In this document: one piece after another, positions 1 to 9,229 of the stretch
Layout: the number at the start of each line of letters is the position of its first letter
How positions within the stretch are numbered: the stretch's first letter is position 1
Position numbers and translations under genes: made by a program
DNA from: Butyrivibrio sp. VCB2006
Lineage (GTDB): Bacteria; Bacillota; Clostridia; Lachnospirales; Lachnospiraceae
DNA length: 64,000 nucleotides
Reading direction: 5' to 3'
Assembly: GCF_000420945.1 (NCBI RefSeq)
Contig: NZ_ATVX01000001.1
Location: forward strand, 62,001-126,000
The notes under the pieces: model-generated
Databases searched by the model: none
Seen by the model: only the letters and a program-made list of their open reading frames with translations
Told to the model about the DNA's origin: nothing

Positions 1-684
1 GCTACATTCATTGACTATTTCCTTGGTATTGCAGTTGCAATGCTTATTAACAAAAAGGGAATCAAGTTTAAAAAGCTGTGGAGAACAATCCTTGTTGTAA
101 CAATTGCTGTACCACAGTTTGTATCACTCCTTTATGTATCTAAACTCTTTGCAAATGATGGACTTATCAATGGATATCTTTTGAAATGGGGATTGATTGA
201 TCAGGCAATTCAGTTCTGGGTTAATCCTACTCTTGCAAAGATTACAATTATTGTAGTAAACATCTGGATCGGTATTCCTTACATGATGCTTATTGCAACA
301 GGACTTCTTATGAATATTCCGGAAGATCTCTACGAGAGTGCACGTATTGACGGTGCAACTTCATGGCAGATGTTCCTTCACATTACATTACCTTACATGC
401 TGTTTGTAACAGGACCATTCCTTCTTACACAGTACACAGGTAACCTTAATAACTTTAACGTAATATTCCTTCTTACACAGGGACAGCCTAAGACAGGAAA
501 CCTTGTTGGAGGAGCAGGACGTACGGACCTTCTTATCACATGGCTATATAAGATGACAATTAACGATACCAACTATCGTATGGCTGCTGTAATAGGTATC
601 ATGGTATTCATTGTTACAGCCGGCATAAGCCTTGTGGTTTATAACTTATTACCTTCAGTAAAAGATGAGGAGGGCTTCCAATAA
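1..684 (+). CDS. ABC sugar transporter permease, MalF type (5' end outside window)
   Basis: Inner-membrane permease subunit of a carbohydrate ABC importer. The reading frame is open from base 1, so the N-terminus is cut off; an in-frame ATG at 40 is internal. Several hydrophobic segments are seen, and the cytoplasmic EAA loop that docks the ATPase lies at about 322-400 (EDLYESARIDGATSWQ). The C-terminal part, with GGAGRTDLLITWLYK, resembles maltodextrin/galactan-type MalF proteins. The stop codon overlaps the ATG of the next permease (TAATG), so the two are translationally coupled. The solute-binding protein and ATPase are not in the window. The substrate is inferred to be an oligosaccharide, possibly a galactoside, from the GH35 gene downstream. 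Confidence 0.9.
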   Translation, partial: ATFIDYFLGIAVAMLINKKGIKFKKLWRTILVVTIAVPQFVSLLYVSKLFANDGLINGYLLKWGLIDQAIQFWVNPTLAKITIIVVNIWIGIPYMMLIATGLLMNIPEDLYESARIDGATSWQMFLHITLPYMLFVTGPFLLTQYTGNLNNFNVIFLLTQGQPKTGNLVGGAGRTDLLITWLYKMTINDTNYRMAAVIGIMVFIVTAGISLVVYNLLPSVKDEEGFQ

Positions 685-1568
685 TGGCTAATAATACAAA
701 TCCAGGTTCTATGAAAAGAAAAAGAGCTATCGGAAATGCTATTACATATGTGCTACTCATTATTATAAGCATTATCTGGTTGTTCCCATATTTTGGACTT
801 CTTATGGCGAGCTTTAGGTCTTTTGACCCAGCTATAGAATACGGCGGAGTAGTAGATTATATTATTCCCCATACATTCTCACTTGATAACTACAAGTTCC
901 TGTTTAATGGTGAGAACAACTATCCAAAATGGTATCTTAATACACTGATCATTTCATTTGCGGCATCATTCATTAACACATGTATCGTATTATGTGTAAG
1001 CTATGCTCTTTCACGTATGCGCTTTACAGGAAGAACCTTCCTCATGAGATTCTGGCTGGTTCTTGGAATGTTCCCTGGATTCCTTACAATGATCTGCTTG
1101 TACTTCCTGCTCAAACAGCTTGGGCTTACTCAGGCAGGTGCTGTACCTGGACTTATCCTTGTGTATATTGCAAGCTCAGGTATGGGTTACTACGTATGCA
1201 AGGGATATTTTGATACTATTCCAAAGGCTCTTGACGAAGCAGCAAGAATTGATGGCGCTTCCAGAGCAAGAGTATTTTTCCAGATGATCATTCCTATGGC
1301 TAAGCCAATTATCATCTACACAGCCCTTGTTGCGTTCATGGGACCTTGGTGTGATTACGTATTTGCTTCTTATATCGCTTTTGGTCACGATGCAAGCTAC
1401 AACGTAGCTGTTGCCATGCAGAGATGGATGGTTGTTGGAGACTATCAGGGATATTTCACAAGATTCTGCGCTGGCGGAATTGTAGTTGCTGTTCCTATTA
1501 CACTTCTGTTCATGTTCCTTCAGAAGTACTATGTAGAAGGTGTTACAGGTGGTGCTGTAAAGGGCTGA
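684..1568 (+). CDS. ABC sugar transporter permease, MalG type
   Basis: Second permease of the sugar importer, 294 aa, about six membrane segments starting near residue 20. The EAA loop is at residues 177-200 (DTIPKALDEAARIDGASR), followed by IIPMAKP, which is typical of MalG/GanQ-like subunits. It begins inside the stop codon of the MalF-type gene, so the pair should form a heterodimeric pore. A LacI regulator starts 37 bp downstream in the same direction. Substrate specificity cannot be read from the sequence; a galacto-oligosaccharide is inferred from the linked beta-galactosidase. Confidence 0.9.
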   Translation: MANNTNPGSMKRKRAIGNAITYVLLIIISIIWLFPYFGLLMASFRSFDPAIEYGGVVDYIIPHTFSLDNYKFLFNGENNYPKWYLNTLIISFAASFINTCIVLCVSYALSRMRFTGRTFLMRFWLVLGMFPGFLTMICLYFLLKQLGLTQAGAVPGLILVYIASSGMGYYVCKGYFDTIPKALDEAARIDGASRARVFFQMIIPMAKPIIIYTALVAFMGPWCDYVFASYIAFGHDASYNVAVAMQRWMVVGDYQGYFTRFCAGGIVVAVPITLLFMFLQKYYVEGVTGGAVKG

Positions 1569-1605
1569 TGTTCGGTATAACAATTTGTTGATTGGGGTTA
1601 CGGTA

Positions 1606-2604
1606 ATGGCTGACGAGAAAATTACCATAGACGATGTGGCCAAAGCATTGGGTATTTCCAAGACTACTGTTTCCAGAGCTATTTCGGGAAAAGGCAGGGT
1701 AGGAAATGAAACCAAAGCCAAGGTCATGGAGTTTATAGAAAAGCATAATTACAGGCCGAATGTTATGGCGAGAGCTCTTGCGCAGCAGAGAACGTTCAAT
1801 ATCGGGGTTGTCTGGCCTGACGATTACAACGCAGTGGATCTTCCTTTTTTTCAAAGGTGCATGATCGGTATGAGTGAGATCACATCCAGTTTTGGATATG
1901 ACATCGTTGTTTCTCTTATTGCAGGAGGCGATTTATCCGGTCTGAAAAGAATAATCGAAAACCATAAGGTTGACGGAGTCATTCTTACAAGGACTATGGT
2001 TAACGACGCGCCTGCGGAGTACCTTAAGGAGTCGGGAGTTCCTTTTGTTGCGATAGGAAAAACTAACGATCCTGACATTGTAACGGTAGATAACGACAAT
2101 TTTGATGCATGCAAAGAGCTGACTTCTATTCTTTTGGCTAAGGGGCTTCGCAAACTTGCTCTTATAGGCGGCTCGACTAATCATTATATTACGCAGACCA
2201 GGTACCAGGGATTTGTGGCAGCCTTTGAGGAAATGGCTATAGAGATCAATCAGAATCTGATATATCTTGATGTTGAGAATAATATCAAGATAGGCGGAAT
2301 CATCAAGGATCTTCTCAAGAAGAATATAGATGGTGTTATCTGTATGGACGACAGCATCGCAGGAGAAGTAATAGCAAGATGCAGGGATGAACACATTAAG
2401 ATTCCCGAAGATCTGAGAATCGCATCTTTTTATAACAGCTCTCTTCTTGATAGCACAGTTCCTTCTGTTACATCTCTTAATTTTAATGACAGAAACCTTG
2501 GGGCTGAGGCAGCAAGAACACTGCTTGCTATAATCGACGGCGAGAATGTACAGAGTAAGATGCTTAGAAACTATGAGTTGATATTAAAAGAGAGTACGAA
2601 ATGA
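1606..2604 (+). CDS. LacI-family transcriptional regulator
   Basis: DNA-binding sugar-responsive repressor, 332 aa from the ATG at 1606. An upstream TTG at 1585 would add seven residues, but the ATG leads directly into the canonical LacI start and has a G-rich site before it. The N-terminal helix-turn-helix is clear (ITIDDVAKALGISKTTVSRA), followed by the hinge YRPNVMARALAQQ and a periplasmic-binding-protein-like sensor domain. It sits between the sugar permeases and the GH35 gene and probably controls them. No operator was identified here; the operon promoter is likely upstream of the window. Confidence 0.93.
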   Translation: MADEKITIDDVAKALGISKTTVSRAISGKGRVGNETKAKVMEFIEKHNYRPNVMARALAQQRTFNIGVVWPDDYNAVDLPFFQRCMIGMSEITSSFGYDIVVSLIAGGDLSGLKRIIENHKVDGVILTRTMVNDAPAEYLKESGVPFVAIGKTNDPDIVTVDNDNFDACKELTSILLAKGLRKLALIGGSTNHYITQTRYQGFVAAFEEMAIEINQNLIYLDVENNIKIGGIIKDLLKKNIDGVICMDDSIAGEVIARCRDEHIKIPEDLRIASFYNSSLLDSTVPSVTSLNFNDRNLGAEAARTLLAIIDGENVQSKMLRNYELILKESTK

Positions 2605-2609
2605 TAATG

Positions 2610-2641
2610 GTGGGCGATGATAAGAAAGTATCACCGCCCAC
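2610..2641 (+). terminator. hairpin between the LacI gene and the GH35 gene
   Basis: A 13-bp stem with one A-C mismatch (arms 2610-2622 and 2629-2641, six-base loop) begins just after the regulator stop codon. Only a weak T-rich tail (GTCTTGTTT) follows, so it may act as a partial terminator or an mRNA-stabilising hairpin in front of the beta-galactosidase. Confidence 0.5.
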
Positions 2642-2675
2642 GTGTCTTGTTTAAGGGTAGTGAGGAGAAAGAGTA

Positions 2676-4877
2676 ATGAAAATAACTTCTAAGTCAGAGG
2701 TAGGATACGATAACGTAAGTCTTCTTGTGGATGGAAAAAGATGGTTTCCTATGATGGGAGAAATGCATTTTAGCAGATATCCCAAGAAGAACTGGGAAGA
2801 AGAACTGTGCAAAATGAAGGCCGGAGGCATAGATATTGTTTCTCTCTATGTTATCTGGATTCATCACGAAGAAATCAGGGGAGAGTTTGATTTTACCGGG
2901 GACAGATGCCTTAGAGATTTCCTTGAAACAGTTAAAAAAGTCGGAATGTACAGCATTCTGCGAATTGGACCCTGGGCACATGGAGAGGCAAGAAATGGAG
3001 GCTTCCCGGATTGGCTTTTAGAAGATGCTAAGGATAAGGGCTATGAGTTAAGAACAAATGCACCTCAGTATCTTGAGCATGTAAGAAACTTCTACGAAAA
3101 GACCTACGAGCAGGCCAAGGGCTTTTTCATTAAGGACGACGGTCCTATTATAGGAATTCAGATTGAAAATGAGTATGGCCATTGCGGCGGACTTGGCGGA
3201 GAAGAGGGTGAGGAACATATGAGAACCCTTAAGGCTATGGCCCAGGAGATTGGCTTTATTACTCCGATATATACAGCAACAGGCTGGGGAGGAGCTGTTA
3301 CCGGTGGAATGCTTCCTGTTATGGGAGGCTACTGCGAGGCTCCATGGGATCAGAGATTTACTGAAATTGAGCCCAGCGGAAACTACATTTTTACAAGAGA
3401 AAGAAACGATCACAATATAGGCTCTGACCATGGCCTTGGAGTGGGAATCACCTTTGATATGAACAAATTCCCATTCCTTACAGCGGAACTTGGTGGCGGT
3501 GTTCAGGTTACACATCACAGAAGACCCATTGCTACAGGACTTGATACTGCGGCAATGACTATGACCAAGCTTGGATGCGGCGCTAATCTCCTTGGATACT
3601 ATATGTATCACGGCGGTACAAATCCAAAAGGAAAACTTACGACTCTTCAGGAATGCACATCAACAGGATATCCAAACGATCTTCCTGAGTACTCCTATGA
3701 CTTTAATGCCCCACTTCGTGAGTTTGGCCAGATGGAGGATACCTACAGAGAGGTACGACTGATATCAACCTTTATCCACAATTTTGGCAATGATCTCTGC
3801 GATATGGCTTATACAGAGCAGCCTGGAAATCCTCTTAAACCCGATAATCTGACAGATCTTAGAACTTCAGTCAGATACAAGAAAAAAACCGACGCAAAGG
3901 GCAATGAATATGCCAGCGGATATCTTTTTGTAAATAATTATCAGAGAAGATATGAGATGGCGCTTCATAAGGACGTAGAGCTTACAGCTTTTGCTGAGGA
4001 CGGAAAAACAAAGCTTGCAAGCTTTGCAAGGCGTGACGTAGCAGACGGTGACTTTTTCTTTTACCCATTCAACATGGAAGTAGGCAGTAAGGCGCTTCTC
4101 ACAATTGACGCAACTCCAATCTGCATCCTTCATGACGTGGACGGAGAGCACCATGATGCTTATGTATTCTATACTGATACAGACAGAGAAGTGTCCATGG
4201 ATGTTAAGGGTGATCTCGATGGAAATAAGATCATTATTCTTAACAGAGAAGAGGCGGTTCACTCATCCAAGGTAGTAATAGGTGGAAAAGAACATCTGGT
4301 AATAGCGGCGGCAGAGGCAGTTACGGATGCTGATGGAAAGGTAACTTTCCTCTTTGAAACAGAGACTGATTCTAGTCTTGTTTTCAGGGCTTATCCTGAG
4401 ATAGCAGGAACTCTTAATAACTTCCAGTGCAAAAAAGTTGCCGGAAACGTAGGCGAATATGGAACATCGGATTCTTTTGCCATCTATGAGAGTAATGAAG
4501 TATTTACTGTTAGTGCTAAGGCTAGCTTTACAAGAAACGACGATGAAGACGGAAAGGCCAGCTATAACATTTCGGTAAAAGATATTCCTGCAAATGCAAA
4601 TGAAGTCTTTATGCATGTGGATTTTGTGGGAGATGGAGCAAAGTTTATCATAGGTGATGAGATAGCTACAGACACATTCTACACAGGACAGCTTTGGGAA
4701 CTTGGCCTTAAGAGATATACGGATACAAGCCTTGATGCAAAGATTGTAATTGCTCCTCTTTATGAAAATGACAGGCAGCACCTGTATTTACAGGAATGGC
4801 CGCAGTTTATAGACGGAAAAGCCTGTGAATTAAGAGAGGTACGATTTAATACACAATTTAGTATCAATATTGCATAA
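2676..4877 (+). CDS. beta-galactosidase, glycoside hydrolase family 35
   Basis: Predicted GH35 enzyme, 733 aa, hydrolysing terminal beta-galactosides. The TIM-barrel N-terminal half carries RIGPWAHGEARNGGFPDWLL and the GH35 acid/base motif QIENEYG (E166). A second conserved glutamate in TAELGGG (E271) is the likely nucleophile. The C-terminal third is beta-rich and probably holds jelly-roll domains. No signal peptide is visible, so the enzyme is likely cytoplasmic and acts on imported oligosaccharides. That fits the permease genes and LacI regulator immediately upstream. The ATG at 2676 has a good GAGGAGAAAG site. The family is firm; the exact linkage specificity is not known. Confidence 0.92.
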   Translation: MKITSKSEVGYDNVSLLVDGKRWFPMMGEMHFSRYPKKNWEEELCKMKAGGIDIVSLYVIWIHHEEIRGEFDFTGDRCLRDFLETVKKVGMYSILRIGPWAHGEARNGGFPDWLLEDAKDKGYELRTNAPQYLEHVRNFYEKTYEQAKGFFIKDDGPIIGIQIENEYGHCGGLGGEEGEEHMRTLKAMAQEIGFITPIYTATGWGGAVTGGMLPVMGGYCEAPWDQRFTEIEPSGNYIFTRERNDHNIGSDHGLGVGITFDMNKFPFLTAELGGGVQVTHHRRPIATGLDTAAMTMTKLGCGANLLGYYMYHGGTNPKGKLTTLQECTSTGYPNDLPEYSYDFNAPLREFGQMEDTYREVRLISTFIHNFGNDLCDMAYTEQPGNPLKPDNLTDLRTSVRYKKKTDAKGNEYASGYLFVNNYQRRYEMALHKDVELTAFAEDGKTKLASFARRDVADGDFFFYPFNMEVGSKALLTIDATPICILHDVDGEHHDAYVFYTDTDREVSMDVKGDLDGNKIIILNREEAVHSSKVVIGGKEHLVIAAAEAVTDADGKVTFLFETETDSSLVFRAYPEIAGTLNNFQCKKVAGNVGEYGTSDSFAIYESNEVFTVSAKASFTRNDDEDGKASYNISVKDIPANANEVFMHVDFVGDGAKFIIGDEIATDTFYTGQLWELGLKRYTDTSLDAKIVIAPLYENDRQHLYLQEWPQFIDGKACELREVRFNTQFSINIA

Positions 4878-4890
4878 ATTTATGTATAAT

Positions 4891-4935
4891 AGTGTTATCG
4901 AAAGTTTGCACTTTCGGTAACACTTTTTGTTTTTA
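4891..4935 (+). terminator. rho-independent terminator after GH35
   Basis: A 15-bp stem with a single T-G wobble (arms 4891-4905 and 4910-4924, loop TTGC) is followed by two T-runs (TTTTTGTTTTT). It ends the galactoside operon. A TATAAT at 4885-4890 lies just before it but has no good -35 box. Confidence 0.88.
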
Positions 4936-4952
4936 GTTGAGGGGAGCAGAAC

Positions 4953-5213
4953 ATGGCTGACGGTAATATGACAATGACATATTCTGCAATAGTTCCGGAC
5001 AAATCCGGCAGAAAGATAGTACGCATTAAGTTCGAAAGGAATGGAAAGAATGGCCCTGAAATAGCAGAAGGCCTTCTTCCAGATTGCAAAATAATCAGTC
5101 AAAACGGTTATTCAGCTGAGGAAGTCACTGGACTGGAGGAGTACCTGAAGGGGAATTTGGATGACTTTATGAGCAAGGCCAAAGTGATCAGTAACCCGCT
5201 TAAGTGGCTTTGA
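4953..5213 (+). CDS. hypothetical protein, 86 aa
   Basis: Not recognised. The protein is small, soluble and has no membrane segment or cysteine pair motif. It has a beta-type start (MTMTYSAIVPDKSGRKIVRIKFER) and an acidic helical second half (EEVTGLEEYLKGNLDDFMSKAK). The ATG has a GAGGGGAGCAG ribosome site. It lies after a strong terminator and 23 bp ahead of a membrane-bound GGDEF/EAL-like protein, so it may be the first gene of the c-di-GMP-related operon. No function is proposed. Confidence 0.75.
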   Translation: MADGNMTMTYSAIVPDKSGRKIVRIKFERNGKNGPEIAEGLLPDCKIISQNGYSAEEVTGLEEYLKGNLDDFMSKAKVISNPLKWL

Positions 5214-5236
5214 TTAATCTAGCTGGAGGCTAGCGC

Positions 5237-7189
5237 ATGCAGTATAATTACTACTTTGACATCTGCGCTTTGTGTATAGTTGCGACTATAGCTGTAACTA
5301 CTATGTCTAGAAGGTCGGTTCCTGCCTACAGACAGAAAGCTTATGGCCTTCTTGTTTTTGCGATTTTTATAGCTACGGCAGCTGAGCGATTTGAGACATA
5401 TCTTCAAATGCATCCTTTTGATACTGTCTGGTATCCTTATGCGGAAAAGGCATTTGGATCCGTCTATTATCTTGCTCATTTGTTTTCTGCTACATCTTAC
5501 ATGCTTTATGTCATGTCTGTTCTTGACATCTATGTGAACTTCAGAGAAATCAAAAACTTTATGCTTGTTGCATTTGGATACCTGGTGGGTGCCACATGCG
5601 TTGTGATCAACTGGTTTGTACCGATTCTTTTCTATTATTCCAAGGACGGTCTATATCATAGAGGAACATTTATCGGGATTTACTATGTCATTGCCGTGTA
5701 TTACATAAGCGCCGGGGTTATTCTGATGCTTAGGTACAATAAGCTCATGAGATTCAGGACGAGAATGTTCATAGCTTCTTACGTTGTGTTTATATTTGTG
5801 GGCATATGTCTTCAGTTCTTTTTCCCAACACTGCTTATCGAAAACTTCTGCAATACAGTCAGTGCAACCCTTGTATTTATCACACTTCAGAACCCAAGTG
5901 AAATGGTAGATGATGGCCTTAATATGCTCAATAGAAAGGCATTTTTGGAGGGACTTGATCTCAAGATAAAAAGAAAAGAACCCCATAGCACAATCTTTGT
6001 AACCATTGATAATATTGGCGCTCTGAGTTCAGAAATCGGCTATAAGCAAGCCCAGGGCGTTGTAAGACTTATTGCCAAGTATCTTAAAAATGTCGGCATG
6101 ACTGAGTATAAGCTGCGTAGCTATGCATACAGGTATGGCGAGTACGTTTTTGCTGTGACTATACACAGCAAGAATGATGAAAAGATAAAGCTATTACTTG
6201 AGAGGATTGCTGAAAGGCTTAAAGAGCCATGGAACAGCGCCGGAATGGCAATCAGGGTGGAAGTCCATTGCTTCCTTATAAAGTATCCGAACAATTATGA
6301 AACAACCGCTGAGCTTATGAATAAGATCGATATTGTTACGGAGGATATTGCATCAAATAAAAGTACAATTGTTGATATAGACAGCGTTGAGTTCAAAGAA
6401 CTTAAAAAGGCCAGAGATTATGATCATCTGGCCAGAATCAGTCTTGATAAGAAGGCCTCTGTTATCAAGTATCAGCCTATGCTGTCTAAGGTATACAGAA
6501 TAAACTACAGCGCAGATGTTATTTATTTTCCGCTGGATGAAAATGGAAACGAAGTGGATCTTCGTAAGAATATTCCTGATGTAAAGGCTACTCAGGCGCT
6601 TCTTGATGTGGATGAATATGTCTATAGAAGGGCTTGCAGAGCGTTGTCTTTCTGGAATGGCGGAGACAAAAAGGGAAAATACAGGGCTATCGTAGGTCTT
6701 TCTCAGGGAGAAATATCGAGAAATGATTTTGTTAGAAGAATGAAGAAAATACTCAGGGAAGAGAAAGCGGATGCTTCCTGGATAAGTCTTAAACTTACAG
6801 AAACAACTCTTACTACCATGAACAAGATAGCAGAGCACAACTTAAAGCTCATGGGAGAAATGAACAGCTATATTATTGTAGATAAATTCGGAAGCGGCTA
6901 CGGAGATCTGGATAGAATCCTTTCTCTGCCTGTTCTGCAGGTAAATCTTGATACTTCCGTGCTGCGAATGGCTGCAGCTTCAGACAAGATGAAAATTGTG
7001 GCAGAGGGAATCGTAAATCTTTTCCATGATGTCAGCATTTTTGTGGGCGCAACAGATATTGAGAATGAGGATGATAAGAAAATGGCGGAGGAGCTTGGCT
7101 GCGATTTCCTTATTGGTGATTACATGGGTGAACCAATGAAGGACAGTTCCTACGTTAAGTTTATAGATGCATATTTTGAGGAAGGGTGA
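5237..7189 (+). CDS. membrane protein with degenerate GGDEF and degenerate EAL domains
   Basis: 650 aa. The first ~210 residues hold six or seven hydrophobic segments (a MASE-like sensor). Then comes a GGDEF-fold region whose active site reads YRYGEYVF instead of GGDEF, and an EAL-fold C-terminus. In the EAL part the catalytic signature is missing (IKYQPMLSKVYR with no EAL). The loop-6 DDFGTGYS is replaced by VDKFGSGYGDL, and AEGVE by GATDIE. It is therefore unlikely to make or cleave c-di-GMP and is better seen as a receptor or regulatory partner. It ends 4 bp before the start of a similar protein with intact EAL residues. Good GGAGG site before the ATG. Confidence 0.85.
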   Translation: MQYNYYFDICALCIVATIAVTTMSRRSVPAYRQKAYGLLVFAIFIATAAERFETYLQMHPFDTVWYPYAEKAFGSVYYLAHLFSATSYMLYVMSVLDIYVNFREIKNFMLVAFGYLVGATCVVINWFVPILFYYSKDGLYHRGTFIGIYYVIAVYYISAGVILMLRYNKLMRFRTRMFIASYVVFIFVGICLQFFFPTLLIENFCNTVSATLVFITLQNPSEMVDDGLNMLNRKAFLEGLDLKIKRKEPHSTIFVTIDNIGALSSEIGYKQAQGVVRLIAKYLKNVGMTEYKLRSYAYRYGEYVFAVTIHSKNDEKIKLLLERIAERLKEPWNSAGMAIRVEVHCFLIKYPNNYETTAELMNKIDIVTEDIASNKSTIVDIDSVEFKELKKARDYDHLARISLDKKASVIKYQPMLSKVYRINYSADVIYFPLDENGNEVDLRKNIPDVKATQALLDVDEYVYRRACRALSFWNGGDKKGKYRAIVGLSQGEISRNDFVRRMKKILREEKADASWISLKLTETTLTTMNKIAEHNLKLMGEMNSYIIVDKFGSGYGDLDRILSLPVLQVNLDTSVLRMAAASDKMKIVAEGIVNLFHDVSIFVGATDIENEDDKKMAEELGCDFLIGDYMGEPMKDSSYVKFIDAYFEEG

Positions 7190-7193
7190 CTTA

Positions 7194-9149
7194 ATGGAAC
7201 TTCTTACTAACCCTCAAACTTATAATACGTGTTTTTCCATCGCGTCTCTTGTACTTATTCTGGTGACGTATCTTATTCATGCGTCTGAAGAAAAAGTATA
7301 CAATAAGCAGGGGCATATTTTTGGTGCCATGATTTTTGATGCATTCATGCTCAATCTTATGGGACTTCTTCATAATGCATATCTTTACAGTGACGTATTT
7401 AAGACGGTGATAGGTTATGATGGAAACTGCTATCTGGTCATAGCTGAAAAGATGTTTGCGTATCTTCTTCCTTATCTGTCTATAAACTATGTAATGAGCA
7501 TATTCCAGATTAATACCAATACGATTCTGAAAAAAGCTGTAATTATTGTACCTACCGTATATTCATTATCTTTGTTTATAATCGGATATTTTACGGAATT
7601 CTTTTTCTATTTTACCGAAGAAGGAAATCTTAAATACATATATCCACAGGGAGCCACCGTTTATATCGGCTCGGATCTGTACTTTATTTTTGCTACATAT
7701 CTTTTGATAAAATACACCAAATCTCTTAGTACTGAAAAAGCCTGCGCGCTATGGATATACTACGTGCTGATGCTGCTGGCTGTGCCTATAAGAATTGTCA
7801 CAAAATCCAGCTCTATATTTGAATTTAGCGTTTCTTTGGCACTTCTTTTGTGTGTTTATACATTCCAAAATCCAAGTGAGTTTGTGGATAGAATGTCGGG
7901 GGCGGCCACCAGAAATGCCATGGACTTCTCAATATCCACAAATATACTGCAGAAAAAAGAGTTTACGATCTTTGGCATCCACATTGACAGACTTGTGGTA
8001 ACTATGGGAGAAAAATCCCCGGAATTTTCTTCCGAGCTTTTGGAACAGATTACGGAATATCTTAAGGGCTTTAGCCCAGATGGAACGATTTACTATCCTT
8101 ATATGGAGGATTTTGTAATTCTTTTCCCGGGAGTTACGGCAGAAGAAACAATAATAGATAAGACGGCAGAACAGATAAGGAAGCGCTTCAAGGAAAGCTG
8201 GAAGGTTGGCGAAGAAGAAATCAAGCTGTTTGAAACTCCATATGCCATAGCCTTTCCTGATGAGGTAGACAGTCTTGAGAGATTCCATGAAGTAAAAGCA
8301 GTTCTCGATAAAGCACTTGGCAAGCAGAACAGAGATATTGTGCGTATATCTGACATTAATCTTAAGGTGGTTGAACACGACAAGAAGATTGATGGCATTG
8401 TTAAGCATGCATTGGAGGACGGACTTCTGGATGTTTTTTACCAGCCGATATATTCGCCTGTTACAGGCAAGTTCTCTTCCTGTGAAGCTTTGCTTAGGTT
8501 AAAAGACCCTCAGCTAGGCTATATTTCTCCTGCTATATTTATGCCGATAGCTGAAAGAAATGGAACAATTCTCGCTATAGACAGGTATGTTCTGTCTGCG
8601 GTCTGCGAGATGCTGGCAGAGACAGATGTCAGAAAGTACGGACTTGAATACACAGAGGTTAACCTGTCGGTTGTTGATTGCATACAAACCAATCTGGCTG
8701 AGAGTGTAATGGGAACTCTTAATAAGTTCAAGGTAAAACCTTCTGAGATTAACTTTGAGATTACCGAGACCTATGAACAGGGCATTACAGCTGTAATGGA
8801 TGAGAATGTTAGAAAACTTATGGATATAGGTATGTCTTTTTCCATGGATGATTTCGGAACAGGCTATTCAAACCTCGTCAGAGTGGCAGCCATGCCTGTG
8901 GAGCTGTTCAAACTTGATAAGAGCATAATTCAGTCTGCATTTGAGTCTGAAACTTCTTATATGGTAATGATTAATCTTATTAAGATCATTAAATCCCTCG
9001 GAAAAGAAATTGTGGCAGAGGGCGTAGAAACCGGTGAACAGGCGCGCCAGTTGATTAAACTGGGATGCGACCACATTCAGGGGTTCTTCTATGCACGTCC
9101 GATGCCGCGCGATCAATTCGTTCAGTTCCTTCGCGAGCACAACGGATAA
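7194..9149 (+). CDS. membrane-anchored EAL-domain phosphodiesterase with degenerate GGDEF
   Basis: Predicted c-di-GMP-specific phosphodiesterase, 651 aa from the ATG at 7194. This start has a GAGGAAGGG site; an in-frame ATG at 7167 lies inside the previous gene. Seven or so N-terminal membrane segments precede a GGDEF-fold region with PYMEDFVILF in place of the active site. The EAL domain is intact: QPIYSPVTG, EALLR, NLS, EITET, MDDFGTGYSNL, FKLDKS, AEGVET and IQGFFYARPM. It shares architecture with the degenerate protein directly upstream, suggesting duplication and a working pair. The signal sensed by the membrane domain is unknown. Confidence 0.9.
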   Translation: MELLTNPQTYNTCFSIASLVLILVTYLIHASEEKVYNKQGHIFGAMIFDAFMLNLMGLLHNAYLYSDVFKTVIGYDGNCYLVIAEKMFAYLLPYLSINYVMSIFQINTNTILKKAVIIVPTVYSLSLFIIGYFTEFFFYFTEEGNLKYIYPQGATVYIGSDLYFIFATYLLIKYTKSLSTEKACALWIYYVLMLLAVPIRIVTKSSSIFEFSVSLALLLCVYTFQNPSEFVDRMSGAATRNAMDFSISTNILQKKEFTIFGIHIDRLVVTMGEKSPEFSSELLEQITEYLKGFSPDGTIYYPYMEDFVILFPGVTAEETIIDKTAEQIRKRFKESWKVGEEEIKLFETPYAIAFPDEVDSLERFHEVKAVLDKALGKQNRDIVRISDINLKVVEHDKKIDGIVKHALEDGLLDVFYQPIYSPVTGKFSSCEALLRLKDPQLGYISPAIFMPIAERNGTILAIDRYVLSAVCEMLAETDVRKYGLEYTEVNLSVVDCIQTNLAESVMGTLNKFKVKPSEINFEITETYEQGITAVMDENVRKLMDIGMSFSMDDFGTGYSNLVRVAAMPVELFKLDKSIIQSAFESETSYMVMINLIKIIKSLGKEIVAEGVETGEQARQLIKLGCDHIQGFFYARPMPRDQFVQFLREHNG

Positions 9150-9164
9150 CGCTTTCTTTTAGCA

Positions 9165-9193
9165 TTGCAATAAAGTGCGCTTGAGTGTATGAT
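9165..9193 (+). promoter_or_regulatory. putative sigma-A promoter of hisS
   Basis: TTGCAA (9165-9170), a 17-bp spacer and TATGAT (9188-9193), 37 bp before the hisS ATG. The short leader leaves no room for a T-box, so tRNA-controlled regulation of hisS is not supported here. Confidence 0.5.
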
Positions 9194-9229
9194 TAGATTT
9201 GAATTTTTATAAGGTAAGGATGGTATTAT

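Noticed and set aside
9194..9229. T-box leader for hisS
   Set aside because: Only about 36 nt separate the likely promoter from the ATG and no T-box core is present.
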